A stretch of 64,000 nucleotides of DNA from Firmicutes bacterium UBA5286 (GCA_002408465.1 DHSM01000015.1:40175-104174); one strand, 5' to 3'; counted from the stretch's first letter, positions 31,627 to 41,351 are shown. Numbers and translations are program-made. The notes: a model not told the origin generated them from the letters alone.

Positions 31627-33216
31627 ATGTTTCAATCACTGGAACAGCTTTTGCTGGACACGGGGATGGCTACCCCCGAACAGATTCAGGATGCCCGCCA
31701 AGCCAATAAAGGTAGCAATATCGCTGACGCTCTCTCAGAGATTGGCGTGCTCACTCAACAGCAATACATAGAAATAATGGAATTCCATCTTGGCGTTCCC
31801 CACGTCAATTTAGATACATTTCAGCTGAAGCCAGAGGTTCTAAAACTGCTTGATGCTGATCTAGTCAAGCGGTACAAGTCTGTGCCAGTGGAAAAAGTGG
31901 GTGATCGCCTTACCGTCGCCATGGCTGACCCCAAAAATGTTGTTGCCATCGACGACATAGCTATGGCTACTGGTTGTCAGGTTATTCCCGTCATCGCTGC
32001 CAAGTCCGAATTGGACAAGGTCATCCGCCAGTATTACACCATGCGGGAATCTATGGAACGGGTGGTTCAGGAGGCCAAGCCTGAAGATGAATTCGATGTT
32101 GAAGAACTGTCTCTTATGGTTGACGATGCCCCCATTGTCCGCCTGGTGGACAATATGATTGAACAGGCTGTCAACGAGGGAGCCAGCGACATCCATGTGG
32201 AACCTAGAGAGGAATCTTTGATTATCCGCTATCGTATCGACGGCTTATTGCATGAACGCATGACTCCTCCAAGAAGCACTCATCCCTTGGTGGTATCAAG
32301 GCTGAAAATCATGGCCAGTCTGGATATCGCCGAACGCAGAGTTCCCCAGGACGGCAGAATTAAATTCATGGTTGATGAAGAAAACAGCGTCGACTTGCGC
32401 ATGAACACCATGCCGACAATCTATGGGGAAAAAGTGGTTCTCCGTATCCTCAACCCCGAGTCTATTCTCTTGAAGCTTACTGACTTGGGCTTTAGCAATT
32501 TCAATTATGAGAAGTTCAAAGATATAATCACCAGGGCTTATGGAATGGTCCTGGTCTCAGGCCCCACCGGCAGCGGCAAGACAACCACCCTGTACTCCGC
32601 ATTGAACTTTATCAACTCACCTAATCTGAATTTGTCCACCGTCGAGGATCCGGTTGAATACCGCCTGGCCGGCGTCAACCAGGTCAACGTTCACAGCAAA
32701 ATTGGCATGACTTTTGATGCCGGCCTCAGAGCTTTGCTCCGCCAGGACCCGGACATCATCATGATCGGTGAGATTCGGGATGCCGAAACATTGGAGACTG
32801 CTGTCCGTGCAGCTCTTACCGGCCACTTGGTCCTTTCCACCATTCATACCAATGACGCGCCTTCCACCTTGACCAGGATGATTGAAATGGGCTTGCCTCC
32901 CTTTCTGGTTGTTGCCGCCACCAACGGCATTGTTGCCCAGCGTCTGGTGCGCAGATTATGCCGGGACTGCAAGGGCAAAGGCTGCAACCGCTGCAACAAG
33001 ACTGGGTACAAGGGCAGGTTGGCTGTGCATGAGGTTTTGACCTTCACCGATACCCTGCGCCAGGCTGTTCTTGATGGCCGGGGCGCCTCGGAACTGCGCA
33101 AAATGGCCAGGGCCGAGGGCATGATCACTATGTATGAAGACGGACTAGAAAAGGTGAAGCAGGGCCTGACTACTCAGGAAGAGGTTGCTCGGGTGGTCGG
33201 CCTGGACTATATCTAA
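31627..33216 (+). CDS. pilB: Type IV pilus assembly ATPase PilB
   Basis: 529 residues. The N-terminal MshEN/T2SSE_N domain (about 1-150: ALSEIGVLTQQQYIEIMEFH, VPVEKVGDRLTVAMADPKN) is of a type that binds cyclic di-GMP in some PilB/MshE proteins. The GspE core has Walker A GPTGSGKTTT (312-321), Asp box TVEDPVEYRLAG, Walker B DPDIIMIGEIRD, His box GHLVLSTIHT, and tetracysteine CRDCKGKGCNRC. Drives pilus extension. ATG 31627 after GGGGGAGAG. First gene of the T4P operon. Confidence 0.9.
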   Translation: MFQSLEQLLLDTGMATPEQIQDARQANKGSNIADALSEIGVLTQQQYIEIMEFHLGVPHVNLDTFQLKPEVLKLLDADLVKRYKSVPVEKVGDRLTVAMADPKNVVAIDDIAMATGCQVIPVIAAKSELDKVIRQYYTMRESMERVVQEAKPEDEFDVEELSLMVDDAPIVRLVDNMIEQAVNEGASDIHVEPREESLIIRYRIDGLLHERMTPPRSTHPLVVSRLKIMASLDIAERRVPQDGRIKFMVDEENSVDLRMNTMPTIYGEKVVLRILNPESILLKLTDLGFSNFNYEKFKDIITRAYGMVLVSGPTGSGKTTTLYSALNFINSPNLNLSTVEDPVEYRLAGVNQVNVHSKIGMTFDAGLRALLRQDPDIIMIGEIRDAETLETAVRAALTGHLVLSTIHTNDAPSTLTRMIEMGLPPFLVVAATNGIVAQRLVRRLCRDCKGKGCNRCNKTGYKGRLAVHEVLTFTDTLRQAVLDGRGASELRKMARAEGMITMYEDGLEKVKQGLTTQEEVARVVGLDYI

Positions 33217-33249
33217 TATAAGTACATTACAGAACCGGGAGGTACAGCA

Positions 33250-34251
33250 TTGAGTCTAGCAGATATTATTGAATATGCCCGGGAGCGGGGAGCGTCGGAC
33301 ATCCATTTTACCGACCGGCGTCCCACCCTGATTCGCATTGATGGGGAATTGATGCCGGTGGGAAATCAGGATATGAATCCTCAATTACTGGATGCATTGG
33401 CCAGGGAACTGGCTGGTGATCGCTATGATGAGTTCGTCGACAGAGGAGAAATAGACTTTACATACCAGGCCCCTCATAACCGTCTCCGGGTCAACATCTT
33501 CCGCCAGCAGGGGGTGCCGGCAGCTGCCATGCGCCTCATCCCCGAAAAGATTCCCAACTTCGAGGAACTGGGTATTCCGCCGGTTGTGCGGGAGTTCGCC
33601 AATCTTCATCAGGGGCTGGTTCTCTTCACCGGTCCCACCGGCAGCGGCAAGTCGACAACTATGGCATCACTACTCAATGAGATTAACAGTTCCAGGGCCT
33701 GCCATATTCTCACCCTGGAGGATCCCATTGAGTACATACATCAGCATAAGCAGTCTATAGTCAACCAGCGGGAAATTGGACATGACAGCAGAACCTTTGC
33801 CAATGCCCTCCGGGCTGCCCTGCGTCAAGACCCGGACGTAATTTTGGTGGGTGAGATGCGGGACCTGGAGACCATCGCTACGGCAGTGACTGCCGCAGAG
33901 ACCGGGCACTTGGTTCTGGCAACCTTGCATACCTCCAGCGCCCCTGCAACAATCGACAGAATTATTGACGTCTTCCCGTCCCATCAGCAGCAGCAGATTC
34001 GGGTGCAGCTGGCAGATACCCTCAGAGGTGTAGTTGCTCAGAGGCTTCTGCCCAAAAAAGACGGGAATGGCCGGGTTGTGGTCTGTGAAGTTCTCTTGGG
34101 CACATCGGCAGTAAAGAATCTGATCCGGGAAGGAAAGATGCATCAAATTCCTACCACCATGGAGACTGGCGGCCAATATGGCATGCAAACCTTTGACCAG
34201 GCTTTAAAAAAGCTGGTGGATAAGGATATCATTAGTCCTGTGGTGTTTTAA
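33250..34251 (+). CDS. pilT: Type IV pilus retraction ATPase PilT
   Basis: 333 residues. ERGASDIHFT at the N-terminus, Walker A GPTGSGKST, Asp box LEDPIEYIHQHK, Walker B DPDVILVGEMRDLET, His box GHLVLATLHT, and the C-terminal dynamics region (DVFPSHQQQQIRVQLAD). Powers pilus retraction and twitching. TTG start after GGGAGG. Between pilB and pilC as usual. Confidence 0.95.
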   Translation: MSLADIIEYARERGASDIHFTDRRPTLIRIDGELMPVGNQDMNPQLLDALARELAGDRYDEFVDRGEIDFTYQAPHNRLRVNIFRQQGVPAAAMRLIPEKIPNFEELGIPPVVREFANLHQGLVLFTGPTGSGKSTTMASLLNEINSSRACHILTLEDPIEYIHQHKQSIVNQREIGHDSRTFANALRAALRQDPDVILVGEMRDLETIATAVTAAETGHLVLATLHTSSAPATIDRIIDVFPSHQQQQIRVQLADTLRGVVAQRLLPKKDGNGRVVVCEVLLGTSAVKNLIREGKMHQIPTTMETGGQYGMQTFDQALKKLVDKDIISPVVF

Positions 34252-34284
34252 GCGCATCTATATGCTCGCTAAGGGGGAATTATT

Positions 34285-35499
34285 GTGCCAAACTTGTACA
34301 GCTACAAAGCCAGGGATGCCTACGGCAAGGTAGTCAACGGACAGATTCATGCTGACGACATCAATCGCGCCGCCGAACTGATTCGCCAGCGCAGTTTAAC
34401 TGTGCTGGATTTATCCCCTGGCAAGACTAAGGCTAAATCTGTTTCTCTGTTTCAGAAAAAAAAGGTAACCCTAAGGGAATTTGCTGTCTTCTGCCGCCAG
34501 ATGTCTACCATGGTTAATGCCGGGGTGACAATAATGTCCTCGATTTCGGCGATTGCCGCCCAAGCGGATAACCCCCTGATGGCCGAGATCCTGTCAGATA
34601 TCGGCAAAGAACTGGAAACAGGCAGGACCTTTAGCGAGGCATGCATGAAGCATAAAGATTTTTTCCCCAGCATTTTTACTAGCATGGTTGAGGCCGGTGA
34701 GACCTCTGGGGCTCTGGATGAGGTTATGGAACGCATGGCCGAGTATTTTGAAAACCAGGCGGAAATCCTGGAAAAAGTTAAATCGGCTACTACCTATCCC
34801 AGTTTTATCGGTGTCGCCGCTATTATCGTCGTCGTCGTCTTGATGCTCACTGTCATCCCCGGTTTCGCCACAATGTTTTCGGATTCAGGGATGGAACTGC
34901 CGACTATTACGCGAATATTGATTTTTATCAGCGATATCATGAAAAGTTATTTTTACATTGTCTTCCCTTTATTGGGTTTAGGTATTTTTCTATTCATCCG
35001 CTGGTCCAAGACAACCCAAGGGCGCTATGCTATTCAGCGTGTGTCTCTGAAATTGCCTAAATTCGGGGTCATCTTCAAAAACTCTGCCATCGGCCGCTTT
35101 TGCCGTTCCTTAAGCATCCTAGTATCCAGCGGTGTCCCCATGATGCAGGCTTTGGAAATAGTTGCCCGGGTCGTCAACAATGTCGAGTATTCCAGTGCCA
35201 TCCTCTATGCCCGCAGGGCGGTGTCCGAGGGCATGAACTTAAGTCAGGGGCTGAGCAATTCCCCTCACTTTACCCCTCTGGTCATGCACATGCTCAAAGT
35301 GGGTGAGGAAGCCGGGGCCTTGGACGAGATGCTGGGCAAAGTCGCTGACTTTTACGAGAGCGAAGTCAAGTATACTGTAGACAGGCTCAGTTCCATCATC
35401 GAGCCCCTGATGATTCTTTTCCTGGCGGTATTGGTCGGCATCATTCTTGCCGCCGTTATGCTGCCCATGTTTAAAATGTCCGGGGCGGTGGACCTGTAA
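34285..35499 (+). CDS. pilC: Type IV pilus platform protein PilC
   Basis: 404 residues with two T2SSF domains: FAVFCRQMSTMVNAGVTIMS near 68 and FCRSLSILVSSGVPMMQAL near 272, three transmembrane helices (about 170-195, 215-240, 375-398) and the motif VEAGETSGALDEVMERMAEY. Inner-membrane platform for PilB/PilT. GTG start after GGGGG. Confidence 0.94.
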   Translation: MPNLYSYKARDAYGKVVNGQIHADDINRAAELIRQRSLTVLDLSPGKTKAKSVSLFQKKKVTLREFAVFCRQMSTMVNAGVTIMSSISAIAAQADNPLMAEILSDIGKELETGRTFSEACMKHKDFFPSIFTSMVEAGETSGALDEVMERMAEYFENQAEILEKVKSATTYPSFIGVAAIIVVVVLMLTVIPGFATMFSDSGMELPTITRILIFISDIMKSYFYIVFPLLGLGIFLFIRWSKTTQGRYAIQRVSLKLPKFGVIFKNSAIGRFCRSLSILVSSGVPMMQALEIVARVVNNVEYSSAILYARRAVSEGMNLSQGLSNSPHFTPLVMHMLKVGEEAGALDEMLGKVADFYESEVKYTVDRLSSIIEPLMILFLAVLVGIILAAVMLPMFKMSGAVDL

Positions 35500-35502
35500 T
35501 TG

Positions 35503-35579
35503 GCGTCACGCTGCTGACGCAGCTAAAAATAGTTTAGAGACAAGAAAAGTTTTTGGGGGTGGTTAAGCCTAAATATAAT
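35503..35579 (+). promoter_or_regulatory. Hairpin and candidate promoter before the major pilin gene
   Basis: GCGTC (about 35504) and GACGC flank ACGCTGCT as a weak hairpin after pilC. TATAAT at 35574-35579 is a good -10 box without a clear -35. Separate high-level transcription of the pilin gene would make sense. Confidence 0.4.
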
Positions 35580-35620
35580 CGGCTGTGTTTCTCTGCCAAA
35601 AAAAAACAGGAGGAATTGAG

Positions 35621-36052
35621 ATGTTAAATTTCTTGTATCGCGCTTTAAACAACAAAAAAGGCTTTACCCTGATTGAAGTCCTGGTTGTCGTGGCTATTAT
35701 CGGCATTCTTGCCGCCATCGCCGCTCCCAACGTCATTGGCCGCATCAGAGAGACCCGGGAAAAAAGTGACGAGGCCTTAGCTGCACAGCTGGGAAAAGCT
35801 GTAGAACAGTGGATTTTGGATCAAGAAGTCCAGGCAACTGAAGCGGATTTAAAGGCCCTTACGTACGCTGGAATCATGAAGTTCCTGGATCAATCTACAT
35901 GGGATTACATTATAGCTAAAGGCGGAGTTACAGATACAGTTGTAATCGATGCTTCAACAGTTAAGGGCAAAGCTGGATCAATTGGTGCAGCTGTTGGCGA
36001 CAATACAGACGGCAAAAAAACTATTATTTTCACTTATTCTCCCGCCAACTAA
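35621..36052 (+). CDS. pilA: Major type IV pilin (PilA-like)
   Basis: 143 residues. Leader KKG|FTLIEVLVVVAIIGILAA with Glu at +5, then helix AIAAPNVIGRIRETREKSDE and a soluble domain rich in Thr, Ala and Gly, with no Cys. It would be the main subunit of the surface pilus, processed by PilD at 38.2 kb. ATG after AGGAGGAATTGAG; an earlier in-frame start (35585) lies before the SD. Own candidate promoter upstream. Confidence 0.9.
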   Translation: MLNFLYRALNNKKGFTLIEVLVVVAIIGILAAIAAPNVIGRIRETREKSDEALAAQLGKAVEQWILDQEVQATEADLKALTYAGIMKFLDQSTWDYIIAKGGVTDTVVIDASTVKGKAGSIGAAVGDNTDGKKTIIFTYSPAN

Positions 36053-36142
36053 TCCCTTTCAGCTCAATAGCCCATGGGCGGTGCTCTCGCGCCGCCCGGG
36101 CTTCCCTTTCGCCAATACTTGCACCAGAAGGGAGCAATAGCC

Positions 36143-37135
36143 ATGCCTTTTTTTTCTAAAAAATACAAACTGGGGCTGGATATAGGCAGTTCTCTGATCA
36201 AGGTCTGTTTGCCTACTCCCAAGGGCAGACCGCTGATTTTGAGCCTGGAAACTCCTGCAGGGGTTGTGAGCAAGGGAGTGCTCCAGAGTTCCGAAGGGCT
36301 TTCCGAATTCCTGCGCCAATGGATAAAAAGGAACCAATTGGACCACCATTACGTCGTCGCCGCCTTGCCGGCCAGCACTCTAGTGCTTCGCCACATTCAG
36401 CTGCCCAGGATGAAGGCCAAGGAAACTGCCGAGGCAGTGCAGTGGGAAGCCAGGCGGGTATTGCCTTTTCCTCTGGAAGAAGCCCAGATGGATTGGGTCA
36501 GCCATGGCCTTTCTATCATTGATGAAGGGGAAATGCAGGATATCCTCTTAGTGGCGGTCCGGGATTCGATTGCCGAGCGTTATGCCAAGGCAATCAATGA
36601 TGCCGGTCTGAAACTGCTGGCTCTGGATATTGCCCCCATGGCTCTGGGGCGGTGGCTGCTCAAGGATACTCAAGATACAACCTTGATTATTGATGTGGGT
36701 GCGGAAACCACCCAGGTGCATTTTTACGGCGGCGCAAAGCTTATTTTCTCCCGTAATCTCAATATTGGCGGCGAGGCTGCTACCAGCGCTATTTCTACAG
36801 CTAATGGCATATCCTTTGCAGAAGCTGAGGCCAAAAAAGTTCAAGGTGATTATCAGGAGAATTGGCTGAGTTCCTGGTTTCGGGAACTGGGCCGGGAGCT
36901 GCAGCGGTCGCTGGACTATTACCGCAGCAATTTTACCGATAAAGCCAGTGATCATTTTTCCCAGATATTGCTGACCGGCGGCGCCAGTTTGCTCCGGGGC
37001 ACCAGTGCCCTGGTCCAGGAGATTACCGGGGTGGAACCCGGGTATGTTGAGTTTTCCAGCAAAGATTACAGGCCCCGCCATGATAAGATTATATACAATG
37101 TTGCCTTGGGCGCCGGAATGTGGGAGGGAAAATAA
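36143..37135 (+). CDS. pilM: Type IV pilus actin-like protein PilM
   Basis: 330 residues, FtsA/actin-like. Nucleotide-binding blocks are LGLDIGSSLIKVCL (start), LIIDVGAETTQVHFY (mid) and ILLTGGASLLRG (late). With PilN and PilO it forms the inner-membrane alignment complex. ATG 36143 after GAAGGGAG; a longer in-frame start at 36074 has no SD. Confidence 0.92.
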   Translation: MPFFSKKYKLGLDIGSSLIKVCLPTPKGRPLILSLETPAGVVSKGVLQSSEGLSEFLRQWIKRNQLDHHYVVAALPASTLVLRHIQLPRMKAKETAEAVQWEARRVLPFPLEEAQMDWVSHGLSIIDEGEMQDILLVAVRDSIAERYAKAINDAGLKLLALDIAPMALGRWLLKDTQDTTLIIDVGAETTQVHFYGGAKLIFSRNLNIGGEAATSAISTANGISFAEAEAKKVQGDYQENWLSSWFRELGRELQRSLDYYRSNFTDKASDHFSQILLTGGASLLRGTSALVQEITGVEPGYVEFSSKDYRPRHDKIIYNVALGAGMWEGK

Positions 37136-37678
37136 ATGCATATGCAGGTAAACTTGCTTCCAGCCCAATTCAGGCCAAAACCCCCGGTTAGGATCTGGCC
37201 GGTTGTCCTGGCTGTTGTCCTCATGCTTAACCTTATAATAACCAGCTCGTATTGGCTGACTTTGCATCTCAACCTGATTAAAGTCAACAACTCCATAAAT
37301 TCCATGGAAGTCCAGGTGTCCAATCTTCAACGGCAAGTGGACGAAGCTCACTGGAAAACGGAATTGGAAATTGCGGTTCAGGAAAAGGCAGATTATATTT
37401 CTGCTCAGCTTGCACAGTTAACATTGTGGCATCCGGCATTAACAGCCATCGAAAATGCTATGGTGCCTAAGATTAGACTTACGGAAATCACATGTGCAGC
37501 CGGCAATATAAAGATTAATGGCAGCACTGAAAGTTTTAAATCCGTAGCCGCTTTTCTAGGCAGCCTGCAGCAGGAAACGGACGTGGAGATTGTACGGTTC
37601 ATCAGTGCTGAGCCCCCTGAAAAATTCAGCTTGTATTTGTTTGACTGGTATAGGCGGGAGGTGCCGGAGGATGAATAA
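37136..37678 (+). CDS. pilN: Type IV pilus protein PilN
   Basis: 180 residues. Begins MHMQVNLLPAQFRPKPP, the PilM-binding NLLP motif, then a transmembrane helix (about 18-42) and a periplasm-facing ferredoxin-like part with coiled coil (INSMEVQVSNLQRQVDEAH). Its end overlaps pilO. Confidence 0.9.
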   Translation: MHMQVNLLPAQFRPKPPVRIWPVVLAVVLMLNLIITSSYWLTLHLNLIKVNNSINSMEVQVSNLQRQVDEAHWKTELEIAVQEKADYISAQLAQLTLWHPALTAIENAMVPKIRLTEITCAAGNIKINGSTESFKSVAAFLGSLQQETDVEIVRFISAEPPEKFSLYLFDWYRREVPEDE

Positions 37679-38249
37679 ATTAACCCTGCAAAACAAATGG
37701 ATTTTGGCGGCGGTAGCTTTCGTCCTCATAAACGTACTTGTCTGGTATTTTGGTTTGTCTCCTACTCTGAATAAAATCCAGGCAGCGCAAAATCAGCTGG
37801 CTAAGACAGAACAGGAAAAGGAAGGATTGGAGCAAAATCTAACCAAGCTCAATGCTATTGATACTGCAGCCCTGCAGGCGCAAGAGGACTCCCTGGCCTT
37901 GCAGCTTCCTGAACAGGGAATGGTGCGGGAATTGCTGACAGGCTTAGAATCTTTGGCTGCGGGAATGGGCGTCTCCTTGAGCAACATTGGTGCTTCCGAA
38001 CCCTATGAGCTCGTCCCCTATCTGGCGATGGACTTCACCTTGAAATTTACCGGGTCCTATTCTGCGGTGTTTTCATATATTCAGGCTTTGGAAGAGGGGG
38101 AACGCCTCCTTTCGCTGCAAGCTTTCAGCATAAAAGAGGATAAGGACAAGGGTGTCCAGTGTGCCTTGCAGTTTACAGTATATGCTGAAGATTTCAACCG
38201 GCTTACGCTTTTTGAGGCACCGGGCAAGGATAACCCTTTTATAGATTGA
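37671..38249 (+). CDS. pilO: Type IV pilus protein PilO
   Basis: 192 residues. N-terminal transmembrane helix (KWILAAVAFVLINVLVWYFG), coiled coil (LAKTEQEKEGLEQNLTKL), then the PilO globular fold (DFTLKFTGSYSAVFSYIQAL). ATG overlaps the pilN stop. Confidence 0.88.
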   Translation: MNKLTLQNKWILAAVAFVLINVLVWYFGLSPTLNKIQAAQNQLAKTEQEKEGLEQNLTKLNAIDTAALQAQEDSLALQLPEQGMVRELLTGLESLAAGMGVSLSNIGASEPYELVPYLAMDFTLKFTGSYSAVFSYIQALEEGERLLSLQAFSIKEDKDKGVQCALQFTVYAEDFNRLTLFEAPGKDNPFID

Positions 38250-39007
38250 AGATGGAAAAGATTATAGCGGCTGTCCTGTTCCTTTTAGGTTCTATCTTTG
38301 GCAGTTTTGCTAATGTATGCATCTGGCGGTTGCCCCGGGAGGAATCCATTGTTTGGCCTCCGTCTCACTGCATTCATTGCCAAAAACCCCTTAAATTTTG
38401 GCATTTGCTTCCCATTATTAGCTGGCTGATTCTTCGGGGCAAATGCGGCATGTGCGGCGGCAAAATCCCCGTCCGTTATCCTTTGGTGGAACTGAGCACC
38501 GGGGTGTTATTTGCTCTGATTGGCTGGCAATGGGGCCTGTCAGTTGAGACATTGGTGTACTGCCTTCTCTCCTTGGCCCTGGTGATTTCCATAGGCACAG
38601 ATTTGTCCCATCAGGAGATTCCCGATCAGGTCAGCCTTGGGGCCGCAGCTGTCTTGGGCCTTATTGCCCTGGTCACCTTCAATTGGGGCAGCTTGCTGGG
38701 TGGCGCCATCCTTTTTTCCCTACTATTGCTCATTGCTGTTGCCAGCCGCGGCGGCATGGGGGGCGGGGATATCAAGCTTGGCCTAGCAATTGGCTTGGCA
38801 TTGGGATGGCGGTTGGCTCTGGTGGCAGCGGCTGCAGCCTTTTTTACCGGGGGCATTTTGGCTGTGGGCATGCTGCTACGGGGAAAAAAGGGCAAGGCCC
38901 TGCCCTTCGGCCCTTTCCTGGCCGCAGGGGCATGGATTGCCATGTTTTTAGGCGATAATTTGATTGCCTGCTATATCAATCTGTCCCTGCTCTTATGGGC
39001 CTGGTAG
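38246..39007 (+). CDS. pilD: Prepilin peptidase / methyltransferase PilD
   Basis: 253 residues, polytopic aspartic protease. N-terminal methyltransferase part with a four-Cys zinc site (CIHC, CGMC). Catalytic Asp residues lie in GTDLSHQEIPD and GGMGGGDIKLG (GxGD motif). Cleaves leaders of the pilins here and of the ComG-like pseudopilins, since it is the only such peptidase in the window. TTG start overlapping pilO; ATG 38252 is an alternative. Confidence 0.92.
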   Translation: MKMEKIIAAVLFLLGSIFGSFANVCIWRLPREESIVWPPSHCIHCQKPLKFWHLLPIISWLILRGKCGMCGGKIPVRYPLVELSTGVLFALIGWQWGLSVETLVYCLLSLALVISIGTDLSHQEIPDQVSLGAAAVLGLIALVTFNWGSLLGGAILFSLLLLIAVASRGGMGGGDIKLGLAIGLALGWRLALVAAAAAFFTGGILAVGMLLRGKKGKALPFGPFLAAGAWIAMFLGDNLIACYINLSLLLWAW

Positions 39008-39038
39008 TCTTAATTTAACATAATAAATCATGTTCTTC

Positions 39039-39067
39039 TTGACAGGCCACGGTCTATAGTGAATAAT
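39039..39067 (+). promoter_or_regulatory. Sigma-A-type promoter before the PilX-like gene
   Basis: TTGACA (39039-39044), 17-bp spacer, AATAAT (39062-39067). Gives the PilX-PilV-PilW group its own transcription start. Confidence 0.65.
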
Positions 39068-39115
39068 GATATTGGATTAATTTTCCTAAATAAAAAACTG
39101 GGGGGGGGGAAGTAA

Positions 39116-40420
39116 ATGTATCTCAAAAACCAACAGGGTTCCGTTCTTGTTTTGGTGCTTGTTATGATGCTTTCGCTGACTGTCCTGGGCACAGCTCTCT
39201 TGAGTTCCAGTATCATTGACAAAAAACAGGCTGTTCGCCAGGATAGAAACAACGAGGCGTTTTACTTTGCCCGCAGCGGGGCAGAGGCTGTTGCTCATTA
39301 CCTGCAGCAAAACCCGGACAAAATTCAAGATATCCTCATTCAGGGCGAAGATGAAGTAAATATCGGCAATGGCAAATTCATCATCAGCGTTACAGAAGAG
39401 GATGGCAAAATTAAGGTAGAATCCAGAGGGCACTCTGGCGACTTTTCCGAAAAGGTGTCATTATCTCTGATTCCCGGCGCTTTCCCCGAATTAGATATGG
39501 CAGTGTTTTGTGAAGGCGCCATGTCAATGGGAACTCAGACAAGAATTTATGGGGATGTTGGCACCAATTCAGTGGCAAATAATTCCGTGACTTTAGGGAC
39601 CCAGTCTAAAATCAACGGCGATGTCTATGTTGGCCCCGGCGGCGATCCTGATCAGGTAATTAAGACTGACGGCGGCTGGTTTGGGGGAGCGATTAACGGT
39701 AATAAAGGCAATTTGCCCGAGGAACGCCACTACCCCATGCCAGTATTTCCTGAGTTTCCCGACCTCCCCTATAAAGGTAGCCTTACCGCTAACAACAGGA
39801 TGGGTACAACCACCATAAGTGAAAACGGCTATTATGACACAATCAACGTCCTCAATCAGTGCAGCTTGACATTCAATGTAGGCTCGGGCACTTTGCGAGT
39901 ACGTGTCAAGGATTTTGTGGTTGGCAGTCAGGGCAGTGTCACAGTCAGAGGCAGCGGCAAGCTCATTCTGTATGTTGAAGATAACTTCGAAATGTGCTCC
40001 CAGACTTCGTTTAACTGGAATAGCGACCCCAATAAAGTAATGCTTTATTATAAAGGCGAGTTGCTGAAGTTTTCCGCTCAGAGCGATTTTTACGGTTGTA
40101 TTTATGTGGAGCGGGCAAAGATTGACCTCTCCACCCAGGGAGATATTATTGGCAGCATTTTTTCCAGCGGAACGGAGGTTAAGCTGTCCACACAAAGTAC
40201 TACTTATGTGCGCGCTATTTATGCTCCTAATGCCACAGTTACCCTGGCTACCCAAGGCGAAGTGCGGGGTCCCATTGTATGCAGAGAGTTTGCTATGGGC
40301 ACCCAGGGCAGCGTGTATTTTAGAAAAGACGGTGAGGAAGTCTGGGATTGGAATGCAATTCCCGACATTGAGTTTGACAGTGGCGATGTGGGCTTTAAAA
40401 TCGGTGACTGGACTAATTAA
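39116..40420 (+). CDS. PilX-like protein with repeated TQ motif
   Basis: 434 residues. N-terminal PilX-type helix (GSVLVLVLVMMLSLTVLGTA) and ARSGAEAVAHYL. The rest is beta-rich with about nine copies of a short motif: GTQTRI, GTQSKI, GSQGSV, CSQTSF, SAQSDF, STQGDI, STQSTT, ATQGEV, GTQGSV. The regular recurrence suggests a beta-helix or bactofilin-like stack. Probably a pilus-tip or surface-adhesion component. ATG after GGGGGGGGG. Confidence 0.72.
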   Translation: MYLKNQQGSVLVLVLVMMLSLTVLGTALLSSSIIDKKQAVRQDRNNEAFYFARSGAEAVAHYLQQNPDKIQDILIQGEDEVNIGNGKFIISVTEEDGKIKVESRGHSGDFSEKVSLSLIPGAFPELDMAVFCEGAMSMGTQTRIYGDVGTNSVANNSVTLGTQSKINGDVYVGPGGDPDQVIKTDGGWFGGAINGNKGNLPEERHYPMPVFPEFPDLPYKGSLTANNRMGTTTISENGYYDTINVLNQCSLTFNVGSGTLRVRVKDFVVGSQGSVTVRGSGKLILYVEDNFEMCSQTSFNWNSDPNKVMLYYKGELLKFSAQSDFYGCIYVERAKIDLSTQGDIIGSIFSSGTEVKLSTQSTTYVRAIYAPNATVTLATQGEVRGPIVCREFAMGTQGSVYFRKDGEEVWDWNAIPDIEFDSGDVGFKIGDWTN

Positions 40421-40441
40421 AGCCTTTAGGAGGGATGGAGC

Positions 40442-40789
40442 ATGAGTTTCCTTAGGCGCAAGCAGGGGTTTTCCCTGGTTGAGGTTATGGCCGCAACCGC
40501 TATTCTGTTATTAGCTGTTTTGGCGATCAGCGGAATAATGATGTCAAGCTTACGGGCTACCAGCTCCGCAGGGGAAAAAAGCGTTGCCACCTATTCTCTC
40601 CAGGAAGAGATGGAAAAAGCAATCAGCGATCCGGATTATGAAGGACCTGAAGGAGTAACAATTACCAGGGAGCCAAATTATATTGTTGAGGTGTTTGGTG
40701 CATCAATAACCGGCACACTAATTACTATCGAACAGGAAGGTTCTAATGGCAAGGAGACTTATGTCACTTTCATTGCCGATGATGATTAA
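40442..40789 (+). CDS. PilV-like minor pilin
   Basis: 115 residues. Leader QG|FSLVEVMAATAILLLAVLA with Glu at +5, then EKSVATYSLQEEMEKA and a small beta domain. Preceded by AGGAGGG. Belongs to the minor-pilin group with the genes on both sides. Confidence 0.82.
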   Translation: MSFLRRKQGFSLVEVMAATAILLLAVLAISGIMMSSLRATSSAGEKSVATYSLQEEMEKAISDPDYEGPEGVTITREPNYIVEVFGASITGTLITIEQEGSNGKETYVTFIADDD

Positions 40790-40813
40790 ATTGAAAGCCG
40801 GGTGGTGATAATA

Positions 40814-41317
40814 TTGTGGCGTGATAAACAGGGGTTTACGCTGATTGAGGTTTTAGCCACGGTTGCAATAGTTGGTTTATTGCTTTCCGCAATGTACTCC
40901 TTTGTCATCATGAGCAATAAAATGTACCGTTCCGGCTCGGATAAAAACGATTTGCATTACGATCTGCGCATTGCTTCAGAAAGGATTACCCGGGAAGTCC
41001 GCTTTGCCAAGAGTTTGGAGTTGTTGGACAGCTGGAACCCGGCGGATGCTGAACCCGGATACCGTTACATTTATTTTGATGAAGTGAATAATGTGGTCGT
41101 CTTTGTCAATGGAGAAGGCGAGCAGTTATTTTCCGGCAATTTCATCTCGGGCCTGGTCTTTAAGCTCGATGGCAATACGCTCAATTTTAAGCTGGAGGCC
41201 GCAAAAAGAACCTTTACTTATAAACTGGAATCCTCAGTACTGCTCTTAAATCTCAAGGAACAAGACCTTATCTCCCTGGATCATCCGGTAACCGCTGTGC
41301 GCTTTACAACACCCTAG
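40814..41317 (+). CDS. PilW/GspJ-like minor pilin
   Basis: 167 residues. Leader QG|FTLIEVLATVAIVGLLLSAM with Glu at +5, and a beta-rich C-terminal part (YIYFDEVNNVVVFVNGEGEQ). TTG 40814 lies 6 bp after GGTGGTGA; GTG 40802 is an alternative. Last gene of the T4P cluster, with a terminator 35 bp downstream. Confidence 0.8.
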   Translation: MWRDKQGFTLIEVLATVAIVGLLLSAMYSFVIMSNKMYRSGSDKNDLHYDLRIASERITREVRFAKSLELLDSWNPADAEPGYRYIYFDEVNNVVVFVNGEGEQLFSGNFISGLVFKLDGNTLNFKLEAAKRTFTYKLESSVLLLNLKEQDLISLDHPVTAVRFTTP

Positions 41318-41351
41318 AGAGTTTAGTTAATACTGTTTGTCGGCAAGGCGA

